The notes: a model not told the origin generated them from the sequence alone. A DNA stretch of 64,000 nt from Cepaea nemoralis (GCA_014155875.1 JACEFZ010002082.1:1-64000), one strand, 5' to 3'. Counted from the first letter of the stretch, positions 18,264 through 29,559 are shown. A program made the numbers and translations.

Positions 18264-18292
18264 GAGAATTAATAAACAGCTACCTACTCGCA

Positions 18293-18835
18293 TTGGTGTT
18301 TATAAACGCGTCGGATGATAATATTAGCCCATTTGACCACCAACTGCACGCCAGTGAGTCTCTGGTAGCTATTGGTATAATAATGATGGACCCAATAGTC
18401 GACTTGACACAAGTTCACACCGAGATGGTGAGTATGGCGTTGACTATTATTAGTTCCTACAAGCCCACAAAGACCAATAACTCGAGGTTGTGTCGCTTAG
18501 TACGTCAGATAGCCAACCAACACGATGTGTTATTCACGAGACTAGAAGTCTGTATCAACCCCGAACAGGTTTTCCCGGTCTTTGTTTCAATTGCTGACGA
18601 AGTCTTTGCCGATAACGTCATCAACTATGGGAGAATAATGATGGTTTTTACACTTGGTATGCGTCTGGGTATGCATCTGGTTAATAATTCTTACAATACA
18701 GACGTGAATGTCCAGGACCTGGAGGAAAGCTTCGCTACATCTGTCGGTACGTATATGACTGATAAACTACATCATTGGATACTGCGAGGTGGATGGTGTA
18801 ATTTCTATACTTGGTTGCAAACATCAGTTGAATAA
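18293..18835 (+). CDS. Bcl-2-like apoptosis regulator (right arm), start uncertain
   Basis: Counterpart of 3869-4441 with intact BH1-type (NYGR) and BH2-type (WI...GGW) motifs and the same AATAAA-containing stop. The ATG equivalent to that of the left arm (18262) is out of frame because an A run is one base longer, so the frame is open only from about 18293 without an ATG. The first in-frame ATG is near 18383 (MMDPIVDL). Translation may begin there, giving a shortened protein that keeps both motifs, or the extra A may be a consensus error. Coding changes against the left arm are few. Confidence 0.75.
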   Translation: MVFINASDDNISPFDHQLHASESLVAIGIIMMDPIVDLTQVHTEMVSMALTIISSYKPTKTNNSRLCRLVRQIANQHDVLFTRLEVCINPEQVFPVFVSIADEVFADNVINYGRIMMVFTLGMRLGMHLVNNSYNTDVNVQDLEESFATSVGTYMTDKLHHWILRGGWCNFYTWLQTSVE

Positions 18836-19067
18836 ATACATAATACATCTCAGTATGTGTCTTTATTTCATTGTCTGTCAGTGTTGCTGTCTCTCGGAAC
18901 AAGAAGTAAAAAGAAAGCCACTAAAGAAAATCAACAAAAATCTTGGTTTCAATATATCAAAGAATGTATTATTCATCAAAACACTTTAGTGCTATAAGAA
19001 AACATCAATGACATACAGGGTTAGTGACAAAAATATAAAACAATGTAGTTGGGGGATGACCTAGACA

Positions 19068-20189
19068 TCAAACTATCGGGAACTCGGGCATATGAAAGAG
19101 GTAAAAACATATGCCAGCTACTGTCTCTAGTGTATATTTGGTGTCTGTACGTTGTTGCATGGCGTAGGAATGAATGTCATGTTCGTGTACTGATGTAAGG
19201 AAGGCGTCAAAGTCGTGTCTGTTATTTATTAGCGCTGAAAATTCTAAAACAGAAGAATTGTTAAATGATGCATGATAGAATCTAAGATCTTGTGTTCCTC
19301 TATGTCGTAACACTAGATGAAAGCTAAAGTTGATCTTAAACCGACTAATTTGAGCATTGAAAATCTTATACAACGTATCTGTCCATTTGATGGGGTATTG
19401 TATCTCCGGGCTAATAAAGAAGGTGTATGTCGATAAATACTAGTTAATCTTGTGATGTGTCCTGATAGCTTCCCAATTTTCTCTATATATTTGTTGAATA
19501 TCCGATGGAAGGATGTGTAGTGTCTCTGGTTCCCCGGCTGCTAAGATGTTCACTTCGTCTTCTACCAGTTGTTCAAGAATATTCTCGTCTGGTTGTATCT
19601 GACTGTTAGTTATATTGGTTTCAGTTGGTGGTGTCGTCGGGGTTGTAGGTGGTGTCGTCTCTGATGTTGAAGAGGTAGGTGAAGTACTTGATGTATCCAT
19701 AGGCCGGTGATGATGTATTCGTTTGTGTTTTTGTAGGCCATCTTTCGTATTATACACATTATCACATAACTGACAGGGGTATTTCTGGTGGTTCTCAGTG
19801 TGAATGGTCCGAATATGACGATTACGGGTATAGTTATCACAATAGGTTTTGTCACACACTGAACATCGGTAGCGGTGTGGTACTTGACTTATACTACGAG
19901 GCTTTTGACCATATTCAGGTGGTGTGTTCAGCTGGTGTGATGATGATATTGGTGGTATCATCGCCGTTGTAGAGGTAGGTGAAGTAATTGATGTATCCAT
20001 ATATGGTTGATGATGTGTTCGTTTGTGTTTTTGTAGGCCAGTCTTCGTATTATACACCTTATCACATAACTGACAGGGGTATTTCTGGTGGTTCTCAGTG
20101 TGAATGGTCCGAGTGTGACGATTAAGGCTATAGTTATTACAATAGGCTTTGTCGCACACTGAACACGTGAAAGTAGATCTGGTGGCCAT
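19068..20189 (-). pseudogene. C2H2 zinc-finger protein with Maverick C-terminal domain, one in-frame TAG (right arm)
   Basis: A single 374-codon frame interrupted only by TAG at 19440-19442, where the left arm has AAG. Residues 9-60 and about 109-160 hold two finger pairs (C9/C12/H25/H30; C39/C42/H55/H59; then the same pattern), evidently a duplicated pair. A Thr/Pro-rich linker follows, then an acidic segment. The C-terminal ~100 residues (ISRFKINFSFHLVLRHRGTQ onward) resemble a domain seen beside F54H12-type elements in invertebrates. DNA binding is expected; the target is unknown. It runs convergently toward the Bcl-2-like gene. Confidence 0.75.
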
Positions 20190-22576
20190 ATTGATAAACT
20201 GGTTTTTTTTTCTTTCTTACATCACCAAAATGTTCTGATGTATACAATGTTTCACTGTTTTATCAGAGGCCGACGAAACGAATAAGGCTCACACCAAGTT
20301 TCACCGCTGTAGCTAGCCAAGTCAGTACGTGCACAATATCTGCTTACTAAACGAACAGTGCTCACACCAGCCTGAAGCACAAATACCTCTGTAGATACCC
20401 AAGTCAGCACGTGAACTGGTACTGAGTTCACAAGAGACGCCTTCTATTTTATACACTGGTTCTGCACACGACATAGCTGACGTGGCAGTTAGACAAGCTA
20501 TTCTCACGCCGCCCGCCTGCTTCCCCACAAACAGATGACTCATGCTACCACTTAATGACTTTTGCATATGGCGTTGATGACGTAGGGGCTTCTCGGACAT
20601 CCGCGTTCTTTACCACAAAGGGGTATGTGGTTTGTGATATTCTTGTAGGGCCACGATTTGTTTATGGGTGAGTGTATCTGTACTGGTTGTGGTACCAGTA
20701 GTAATGGTACTAGTGTGTCTGTGTGGTGTCTCTGCACATGTGTATATCTGTTGATAGTGACAGTAGTAATGGTATGGGTTGTCTGTACTTGTGTATAGTT
20801 GTGATGACAGTAGTAATGGTATGGGTGTGTCTTTGTGCTTGTCTGTCTTTATGTGTATGTCTTTATGTACAAATGTATCAAGTGTGTACTTGGTTGTCAT
20901 TGTGGTTGTATGACCCTCTTTGTATGATTTTTACACACCCCACAAAAAAGATACTTGTATCTCTAATAACGCACGAGCTAATATTCTTGTCGGTAATATT
21001 GGTAGTACTATTATCACTACTACTGCTTCCTCCTCACTTTACCCTTCACCATTGCACTATACGTACTTTCCCCTACAATTTCCTTACTTAACTACTTGAC
21101 CACTGCTTGACCACTAGTTGACCACGTCATCGACCACTTTAACCACTACCATAATCTTAGGCATATCGTCCTCTACAATTTAAGTGGTCACTCGACCACT
21201 TGACCACTACTTGACCACTACTTGACCCCTACTTGACCACTAATTTACCACCCTTTAAGCATCACCATATCATTACAATCACTTTTCCCTAAAATTTCCT
21301 CACTTGACTACTTGACCGTTACTTGACCACTGCTTGACCACTGGTTGACCAGTGTGTAACTGTGAACATAACACCTCTTATTACATTTATGACCACCCCT
21401 ATATCGACCACTCCTACTTGACCACTAATACCCACCCCTTACCACCAAATGACACCCATTACAACTTTATAAGATTTCCTTTGTAATGATGGTAGTGAAT
21501 AAGCTACATACCACCCTTTACTTTCACTTAGACACTACTAGCACACTGTTCAGATGATAGTAACCATCTACACCTCTTACTTCGTCGAGTATAACCACGA
21601 CCCATCACACCCTTGGCAGTTTATTCATCACTCACCACGCATAGTGAACAGACACATTATGAGATGTCTACGCCACCACCATATATACAACCCATGAGTA
21701 GAAACCACGACCCATCACACCCTTGGCAGTTTATACATCACTACCACGCATACTAATACATTCATATACTCGTTCCTTTCTAACCAAAATATATAACTTA
21801 CACCCCTCCCTCATCCGTACTCACACTACCTTAATTAGTTTTACAGACATCCCACCAACCAACATAGACACGAATACTTTTACCATAATTACTTTCACAG
21901 ACACCCGCCTAAAAAAGTCATAGACCCGGGATTTTCCCTCACGCCGCCAAACAAAGTTCACCCGGGATTTTACCGAGTCGGCACTTTTCCCTCAAAAACA
22001 CCCATATTTCCTTCATAAAATCACCAGTCGCCATCTTGGACGTGGAATTGTGCGGATGAGTTTCATAATATACTACTCCTGTTTCCTTTAACTCCATGTT
22101 TCCCCCTCTTTCATTCTAAGATATATGTCTATATTTTTTTTTTTTTACTTTTAAAATTTTGTTTCTAACGTTTCTAACTAATTCCATTTATCTCTTTTTC
22201 TAGAATATTAGTTTTCCCTAATTTTCTTGTTCCTAGAATTGTTTCCCTGTAATTACTTGTTACTGGTAGATCCTAAAGTCCAAGCGCTTTTGTTTCATAT
22301 ATCTATTTATGTGTTACTTGTTTTATTATGATATTTCAATTCTTTTATTGAACTTTTATTTTAATGTTGATGTATGCCTACATTTCTATATTAGATTGTT
22401 ATTTTGTGTTAGATTTGGGTGTTTTCTTTTGTTTTTTTCTTTCTTGTCTTTGCATCTCGTTTTCACAATTGAATGTAGAATTTCTCTCTTCGTCAATTCC
22501 TTAGTTTCTTGTATTATAAATGGTTATTTTGATTTTTCTGTCTTTATTATATTGTTGATATTTCATTGGGAACTGA
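20190..22576. other. Non-coding terminal region of the right arm
   Basis: Mirror of 1-2480 with the same repeat clusters. It is more diverged than the gene part, with many small indels. No coding gene is supported. Sequence matching window positions 1-80 is found at about 22495-22576. Confidence 0.65.
20445..20453 (-). promoter_or_regulatory. TATA box upstream of the zinc-finger gene (right arm)
   Basis: TATAAAATA on the minus strand, mirror of 2222-2229, about 255 bp before the zinc-finger ATG. Conservation between otherwise diverged flanks supports function. Confidence 0.55.
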
Positions 22577-22782
22577 TTTATGCCATATGGTTCAAAGAAT
22601 TGTGTTTATTCTGTTTGAAAGTGGCATTTCTTAATTCTGACGAATGTGTCGGTTTAATAGCAAAAATATCTCAGCCTCGTTGCAAGCAAACACAGCTATC
22701 AACTTCCTGTTTATTACGAACGAGAATGGACCTGAGAAGATTACTATGCTCGCGAAGCATATTTAGCATGGAATTTGGATGC

Positions 22783-22877
<95 letters not shown>

Positions 22878-23301
22878 TGAGAGAAAGACGTCGGTACTGA
22901 GAACGAAATACATTTCTAAAGACAGCGCAATGTATCATACTCTTTTACAAATAATGAGCTCTTCTCTTTCTTTCGTTCGCTTGGCATTTATTTCTACAAC
23001 GGCAACGCTGTCCCTTGTATGAACTTTTTCAGTTCACTCGGTGGCCGATAGCGTTCTTCTTCCACTGTTTTATTTTTTCAAGCCAGAAGAGCAATGAGTT
23101 AATGCTATGGTTGTCTTTACAGCATCTAGAACGAGAACTTCAAGACAAAATATCTAATTCCTGCGAATTTAGCGAATGTAGCTCATAGAGGCATTAATAC
23201 CTTGAAATAAAACATATATCAATGTTAACAACATGAACACACCAGAATAAAAGTAAACCAAAACTCAGTTTTATATCAGGCTATAACAAGATAGATGCAT
23301 A
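22577..23301. other. Flank with (AG)n microsatellite, no gene
   Basis: It may contain the outer end of the element, because the mirror sequence lies before window position 1. The (AG)n tract runs 22786-22873. Open frames across it are dipeptide-repeat artefacts. Nothing else is recognised. Confidence 0.6.
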
Positions 23302-23521
23302 TCCTTTACAGGACGTCTCAGTCACTCCCTGCAAATTTTGGCTGTTTGAGATTTCTTGACAAGTTTACGTTTAATAGTTTTCCAATGCTTTCTGAATGTC
23401 CGGCACTCATACCATTGTTATATGAAAACCAACGCAAACCAAATCGTTCGCAGCTGTTTCGAGCGCGGTTTGCGGGATTGCGTATTGAGTCCGTAACCCC
23501 TTCGCCACACGACCGGCTAAT
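23302..23521 (-). mobile_element. SINE family B copy
   Basis: Minus-strand copy of the family defined at 39263-39508. The head reads GCCGGTCGTGTGGCGAAGGG with a tRNA A-box (TGGCGAAGGGG). The tail ends in the shared CCTGTAAAGGATATGC. It forms an inverted pair with the copy at 23570. Confidence 0.7.
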
Positions 23522-23569
23522 ATCAGGTTATAGATAAAGTCAATGTCAAATAACGTCTTGTAGATGGAA

Positions 23570-23806
23570 TATACCGGCTCCCTGGCGAAGGGCTGTAACG
23601 ACTTTCTCCGTAATCCCTATATCCAGGTAGGGTAATGCTGCTGAGCAAGATTCGGTAGCGGATCGCGTTGCGTTGGTTATTTACGGGGGTATGTAAGCCG
23701 GTCGCTCAGAAAGCAATGGCAAACTACTGAGCGGTAATCTTGCCATGACATCAACATCAGCGGTAAAATGCTGGTGTTGACTAGCCATGTTCTCTAAATA
23801 GGATAT
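23570..23806 (+). mobile_element. SINE family B copy followed by poly(G)
   Basis: The shared central AAAGCAATGGCAAACTACTG and 3' GATGCTGGTGTTGAC segments are clear; the head contains CTGGCGAAGGGCTGTAAC. The copy ends in AGGATATGC and runs directly into 23 G residues at 23809-23831, where other copies have poly(A). Confidence 0.7.
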
Positions 23807-23808
23807 GC

Positions 23809-23831
23809 GGGGGGGGGGGGGGGGGGGGGGG
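23809..23831 (+). repeat. 23-base poly(G) run
   Basis: Uninterrupted G homopolymer at the 3' end of a SINE copy. A second run of 22 G lies at 25772-25793. Both are G-quadruplex-capable and error-prone in sequencing. Confidence 0.9.
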
Positions 23832-24057
23832 AAGCAGATGGAATATTGATATAACCATTCTGTCCAGTGGGCGCTTTGGTCGAAGAGAATGGCATATGAG
23901 CGGTAAGACAAAGGCTGCGTTCCAGATCTTTCGTTCGTTGTGGGAGGTAAAGACTGACCACTTATTCCTCTGTGCACTGAGACCAACAAAATGTGATGGT
24001 TCTAACACTTCACATATCCACACAAGGTGCCTTCGACCGGAATTATTTGTGTTTTCA

Positions 24058-24503
24058 GTGAAGCCTGCAATCCGCCTGCAGTTAAGCCTGCAATCCGCCT
24101 GTAGTTAAGCCTGCAATCCGCCTGTAGTTAAGCCTGCAATCCGCATGTAGTTAAGCCTGCAATCCGCCTGTAGTTAAGCCTGCAATCCGCCTGTAGTTAA
24201 GCCCACAATCCGCCTGCAGTTAAGCCCACAATCCGCCTGTAGTTAAGCCCACAATCCGCCTGTAGTTAAGCCCACAATCCGCCTGTAGTTAAGCCCACAA
24301 TCCGCCTGTAGTTAAGCCCACAATCCGCCTGTAATTAAGCCCACAATCCGCCTGTAGTTAAGCCCACAATCCGCCTGTAGTTAAGCCCACAATCCGCCTG
24401 TAGTTAAGCCCACAATCCGCCTGTAGTTAAGCCCACAATCCGCCTGTAGTTAAGCCCACAATCCGCCTGTAGTTAAGCCTTCAATCCGCCTGTAGTTAAG
24501 CCC
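24058..24503 (+). repeat. 23-bp minisatellite, about 19 units
   Basis: Unit TTAAGCCCACAATCCGCCTGTAG with two main variants: about six units with CCTGCAATCCG, then about twelve with CCCACAATCCG and one CCTTCAATCCG. The block structure shows spread by local duplication. It abuts a LINE fragment. Confidence 0.95.
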
Positions 24504-25140
24504 ATATTCGATGTAACATACAAGTAAATGGGAATATTCTTAGACAAGTGAATCGGTGCAATTATCTCGGAACAGTCATAACATCTGATGGGGGACTTCT
24601 TGAAGAGATTGAACGAGAATCGCCATGGCAAAGACAGCCTTTTGCAAGATGAAAACCATACTGACCAATTAAAAGATGTCATTTGCAAAGAGAGAATGAG
24701 TGATGAGGTGCTACATAGAACCTTTGCTTTTGTATGGATGTGAAGCGTGGACAATGAGCAGCCAAGCTGAAGAACATCTGATGGCTGTGGAAATGTGGTT
24801 TCTGAGAGAATGCAAAGAATACCATGGACAGACAGAAAAACCAATGACCAAGTCTTACAAGAATCAAATGAAAGCCGTAAACTGATTAGGGAAATTATTC
24901 GTAGGCAGTCACAAATTTTTGGTCACGTTATAAGAAGAAATAAATTAGTGAACTGGCGAGATTGAGGGGAAAAGAACAAGGGGAGGCAGAGAAGTAAATA
25001 CCTGGATGGCCTGGTCACGTTGTATGGTCGAGACAAGAACACTGAGCTGGTCTACGACTCTGGTGATCGAATTAGATGGCAAAACATGACTGCCTACGCT
25101 TACCGGCATGGCACATGGTGATGATGATGATGACACCCAT
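24504..25140 (+). pseudogene. RTE-like LINE, 3' fragment
   Basis: Homologous to the 3' part of the LINE at 49740-54150. It decodes, with several stops, to the C-terminal reverse-transcriptase region (NRCNYLGTVITSDG-like, then LLYGCEAWTMSSQAEEHLMA), and ends in a GTGATGATGATGATGAC tail, a usual RTE 3' terminus. It is 5'-truncated at the minisatellite. Not functional. Confidence 0.8.
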
Positions 25141-25404
25141 ATTACCAGTCCATTAACCTGGTCTTCAGGGCCAGATTTTTGTGAGCAAACGGCAGGAAAC
25201 AGCATGGCAACTTGCTGGAGGGAAAGTCTGGATTCACAATACGATACTTTCAATCAAAGATCAGTAATGGTTGGTGCCCGCTAGTGTTTGTACTTGTATG
25301 TCTAAAACAATTGCCACATCAATAATTAATATTATGGATCACGCTGTATTGATGTTTGCACATTTTTCATGACTTTATAATGCATATTAAATTATTTTGA
25401 TCAT

Positions 25405-25482
25405 TGTTGTTGTTGTTGTTGTTGTTGTGTTGTTGTTGTTGTTGTTGCTGCTGCTGCTGCTGTTGTTGTTGCTGTTGTTGTT
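25405..25482 (+). repeat. (GTT)n/(GCT)n microsatellite
   Basis: Imperfect GTT array with an internal block of GCT units. It immediately precedes the 25483-25612 repeat-family copy. Confidence 0.9.
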
Positions 25483-25612
25483 CACGGTTAGCCTCATAAG
25501 TGATGTATGAATGACATAATGTATGAAAGAGAGTGATAGAAGGGTAGATTGTTAGATGGGATAGCGTGCCGATTCTTAACCTTTTGAAAATAAAGTTCGT
25601 TCTTTCGTTCGT
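25483..25612 (+). repeat. Dispersed repeat ending in AAAGTTCGTTC(TTTCGTTCG)n
   Basis: Related in reverse orientation to 30179-30335 and more weakly to 46930-47040. Shared features are a CCGATTCTTAACC(C/T)TTT segment, AATAAAGTTCGTTC and a TTCG-rich end. It probably represents 3' ends of one retroelement family that is unclassified here. Confidence 0.65.
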
Positions 25613-25771
25613 TCAGTCTATATTAATAAACTGTTAGGTCAACAGCTGTTTATCCTATATTTTAACGTTACGATATAGTAATGATACTAGGGAAAGTTAA
25701 TAAGTGTGTCACAAATGGCTGTAGAAAAATAACTAATTATGATAACTGTCGCCTGTCGTCCCTGGGGGGGC

Positions 25772-25882
25772 GGGGGGGGGGGGGGGGGGGGGGAGTGGAA
25801 TCAACAAGCACACTTTTTAAATTCCCTTTCCTAAGCCTGGGCTTCTTCCGGACCTTTGTCCACACACCCCCTTTCAGTCCTT

Positions 25883-25967
<85 letters not shown>
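25772..25967 (+). repeat. Poly(G) run and (TC)n microsatellite
   Basis: 22 G at 25772-25793 and a (TC)40 tract at 25886-25967. Open frames across them are artefacts. Confidence 0.9.
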
Positions 25968-25969
<2 letters not shown>

Positions 25970-26049
25970 AACCACAAGACAATACCCCTCTTCATATTCC
26001 TCCTGCACATACCCACACAACACTGTCTTCTAACAAATAATAAAATTAT

Positions 26050-27440
26050 TTAATGAAGAGAAATGTCAGGTGTGTGCAATGTATGTGTATGGAACGTCTG
26101 TAGTATTCTCTAAGGTGTATGCGAGAACAGACCAGTGAGCTTCGGATAGTTCATCACTGTGTTAAGCCACACCACATCACAACACAGTAAGTTCTGAAAA
26201 GATCTCACCGAATGAAGCGTCTCTCGGACAGTGGTTGACTTCTTGGAGTTATTCGTATATAGTCTGGGTGACTGGTCTCCAATGCTGAATATGGCCTAAT
26301 AATGTCCATGAATCAAGAACACCCTATGTACTTAATATGTTCATTAAAATCCTGAGACCTACGAAGACCTCCTTATATCTCACACGAGTCTAAAGAAAAC
26401 TTTGTCAGGTTGCACAATGTTATTGAATGAGCGTCTTTTCTCTGCAACCTCTCTATATCCTATAGTTATGGTCACTCGACATAGTCACAGTTATTTAAAA
26501 TTACTGTTAAGAGCCCTCAAACACTGCTACACTGGCCCTTTATGATAACACTCCTGATTTATATGAGACTATAATTTTTGGAACAATGTCCCATTTCCGA
26601 GGCTATTTAGTATAAATGTGTATTAGTGTGACAGCCATGGTTCACACCTGTTGTGTTGTCCATCAGCTCTTCTATACCGTGGAACCTGTCGAAAAGAGAA
26701 CACCCGGTGAGAGCAACCCGATTCAAACCTACTGTATGTGAGTGTAGGCCAAAGGCCACACTCAGATATTTATCCTGGTTAACCTAGAACTACACTCTGG
26801 CATAAGGCAGAGTAGTTCCTTCCCCCCCCCCCCAGAAACCCCAGTTGACCTCCCTACAGGAATATCCTACCATTAACATTTCCTTTATCCCTCCAGCTAT
26901 CCCAAATCTCACTGAATATCATCCCATGACATTGGTCTTACCCTGCCTAGTGAAATGATATATCACTCTACCTCGTTTAAGCTATGCATCAGCCAGCTGC
27001 GGCCGATGCTCCTAGACTACGTTCACACAACGCACTATCACTATGCTCAAGTCCTAAACTCTATTTATTAATCGACTACCTTATGCTAGTTATTCCTTTT
27101 CAGAGTCGGGATTCCGAATTCACCACATGAACAAATGTCCGTCGTTTTCAAACCACATGAGACACTGTGAATCCTCTTCTCCATTAGAACTTGGAACAAA
27201 CAAACACCCCCGACAATTTTAATCCATTTTTCGCACTGAGCACAATTTAGTTATTTTCAGTCTACCGAGAACTGTTGGAGTAACGTCATTGGCTTGGCGG
27301 CAACCAAGTCAAGAGGGCGCTTTCCCTCTCATCTTGAGATCCGGGCAAAACAACATACCGACAGGTCTTTGATCCGGGGAATTCTCAGGGAATCCCGGCA
27401 GTGTGTGAACTAGGAACATATTCCCCTACAACAAAGGTTT
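26050..27440. other. No recognisable gene
   Basis: No long frame, repeat or element recognised by eye; one short poly(C) run at about 26824. Confidence 0.5.
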
Positions 27441-28046
27441 GTGGCACCTAGCGACGGCGGTTTTTGGCCTTTCATCAATCTGGATCGTCATCTTCCAGTA
27501 TTTCGTGACAATAACAACTTGAAACAAGTTTATTTTTATACATACATTGTCCCTTTATTTCTCAACATAATTTCCACCAACAATGATGCACTTATCTCAT
27601 CGTTTTATCAGGCTTCCCAAACTGGGTGCACTGTTTTCTAAAACACGTTTTCACTTCACATTCAACTTCGGCGTCATTCGCGAAATGTCTCCCGCCAATG
27701 TGGGTTATGTGAGTTTTCAGTGGACCAAAAAGGTGGAAATCGCTAGGGACTAAGCCGGGGCTGTAAGGTGGACGTTACTCACCTGTCACCTCTAATCATC
27801 TCCTCCCAACTGCACGGATGCTTCTGATGCATCTTCAACAGGACGACCAGGTCGGATTTCAACAACAATTTTACATCTTCTTTGCGAAAATGTTTCTATC
27901 CAGCTATGCACCGCTTTACGTGACAAACATTTGTTCCTTGGCATGCTCATAAACTGTGTTAATGACGGATAGTGCCTTCTCGGCAGGAGACGCAGGCTGG
28001 TAATTATGGCTTGAAAATAACAGTTGTCAGATACTATCACATCCAA
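27440..28046 (-). pseudogene. Mariner-like transposase remnant with internal deletion
   Basis: The N-terminal part (from 28046) decodes to a helix-turn-helix region including CLSRKAVHSWIETFSQRR and RPGRPVEDASEASVQ, typical of mariner transposases. Further on (about 27660-27780) the frame gives the C-terminal hallmark PSDFHLFGPLKTHI, with Gly where the third catalytic Asp is usual (SPGLVPSD), and GGRHFANDAEVE. The catalytic middle (the first two Asp) is missing and stops are present. It cannot encode an active enzyme. Confidence 0.72.
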
Positions 28047-28430
28047 GTTAGCTTGTGTTGGAAAACATGTGTCTGCTAACCTCAGAAAATTGCGGGTACT
28101 AGTGGTAACAAATACAAATTAGTTTCATAATTATATAATAATAGCTTCATAATGAAGATCAGGCGATGAATTTAAATGAAATTACCATCTGAGAAGTTGA
28201 TGTAAAATATTAGAAGTTTAAATTCAGTAGCACAAATCAGTTTACACGAGATACAGTGTGTGATTGGCTACTACCGTGTGTAAAAGCAGAATTACCGAAA
28301 ACCTAAGAGGAAACAGCCAGCAAATACATTTGCTGCAGTTAAAAAGATATTATCCATCAATTTGTTAGAAGGCTTTTCGGGCCAGTAACAAGCAGGGGGA
28401 AGAGTGAACTATAGTGTGTGTGATTTTTTT
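28047..28430. other. No recognisable gene
   Basis: AT-rich, ending in a T12-14 run. Nothing identified. Confidence 0.5.
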
Positions 28431-28440
28431 TTTTTTTTTG

Positions 28441-28605
28441 CCTCAATATAAAATTCAATATCTCAGTAACCAACTGAGGGAAAATGATGAGATTTAGCAT
28501 ATATCCTTATCATTATGTCCACCCAACAAAAAAATTTTTGTTCTAGAGATTGTACAGCAGATTTCAATGTTTGTTTATATGCGGTATATAATTTATGGCT
28601 CCCGC
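28441..28605. repeat. Dispersed repeat, copy 1
   Basis: About 80% similar to 48561-48720. Shared stretches are ATCTCAGTAACCA(A/G)(C/T)TGAGGGAA, CTTATCATTATGT and GATTGTACAGCAGAT. Unclassified; perhaps part of a larger old transposon. Confidence 0.7.
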
Positions 28606-28805
28606 ATTCATTCCATCATTTTAAGAGTATTACAGCTTCAGCAAGACACACCCCCGCTCTTTTTGAATTTTGTCTGGCGGTTTTCGTTTTGGGAGACTGA
28701 GGGAATTTATATGGGATAGTTCAAAGGTGTCGTCAAACTGTGGGTTCTTTCATGAAACGTGATTATATAAATAAACTAGCTGGCTCGGCCCGGCTCCTGG
28801 CGGGG

Positions 28806-28807
<2 letters not shown>

Positions 28808-28881
<74 letters not shown>

Positions 28882-28928
28882 GTCTATCTGTCTATCTGTC
28901 TATTTGTCTATCTGTCTATCTGTCTATA

Positions 28929-28961
<33 letters not shown>

Positions 28962-29205
28962 GTCTGTCTGTCTGCCGGCCCACCCACCCACCGACCGACC
29001 GACCGACCCACCGACCAACGACCGACCGACCGACCGACCGACCCTCCGACCGACCGACCGACCCACCGACCCACCGACCCACCCAGTCAGCCAGCCAGCC
29101 AGCCAGCCAGCCATCCACCCACCCACCCACCTACCTTTCTGCATACCTACCTACGTACCTACCTACCTTTCTGTCTGTCTATCTGTCTGTCTGTCTGTCT
29201 GCGCT
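28808..29205. repeat. Composite tetranucleotide microsatellite
   Basis: Runs change in series: ATCT, mixed ATCT/GTCT, GTCT, CCAC/CCGA, CAGC, CCAC, CTAC, then GTCT. The shift from one tetramer to the next differs by one base at a time. Frames across it (YLSI, PTDR repeats) are artefacts. Confidence 0.92.
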
Positions 29206-29559
29206 ATTAAATATTGATAAAAGTTACTGGAAAAAACGTCAGGACCATGTGTTGAAAGAGGAAGAGGACTATTGGAGAAAGGATGTATTGGATTTTATGC
29301 AACCGAGAGCAATCATCAACCTACTGGAATCGTCCGACACAGATTAAGGTCTGAGCAGATCGTAAACCTTAATCTACGTACACACTTACTGGGATATTTT
29401 GCTCCAACTATTCAGACGAATTGCAGGCCCTAATCATTACAGCATCAGAATCAGCTGAAGAAACAAGAAGGAAATGATAAATAAGGTAAGAAATATATTC
29501 CTTCTACTTTCCTGTTAATTTACAAATTATTTACCCCGTGCCTCTGTAAATTCTCTGTC

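Larger units (their letters stand above)
11353..22576 (-). mobile_element. Right arm of palindromic Maverick/Polinton-like element
   Basis: Reverse-complement counterpart of 1-11352. Paired landmarks (AATAAA at 11248-11253 and its mirror at 11451-11456) place the axis at about 11352. The integrase is intact here. The protease, major-capsid candidate, first capsid-type paralog and core-like gene carry frameshifts. Pairing is followed out to the sequence around 22500-22576, the mirror of window positions 1-80. Beyond 22576 the partner would lie upstream of the window, so the true right end of the element is undetermined and may reach toward the (AG)n tract at 22786. Confidence 0.88.

Noticed and set aside
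1..22576. Reading the whole palindrome as one ordinary Polinton with very long terminal inverted repeats
   Set aside because: There would be no unique central region and no polymerase, unlike any standard element; an inverted dimer or assembly join fits better.
22309..23022. 237-codon frame with Arg-Glu repeats
   Set aside because: It crosses an (AG)n tract and has no recognisable domain outside it.
24058..24503. CRISPR-like regular array
   Set aside because: The 23-bp units are directly contiguous with no unique spacers, and the setting is eukaryotic; it is a minisatellite.
28740..29347. Long frames with YLSI, CLSV and PTDR repeats on both strands
   Set aside because: They are translations of a tetranucleotide microsatellite.
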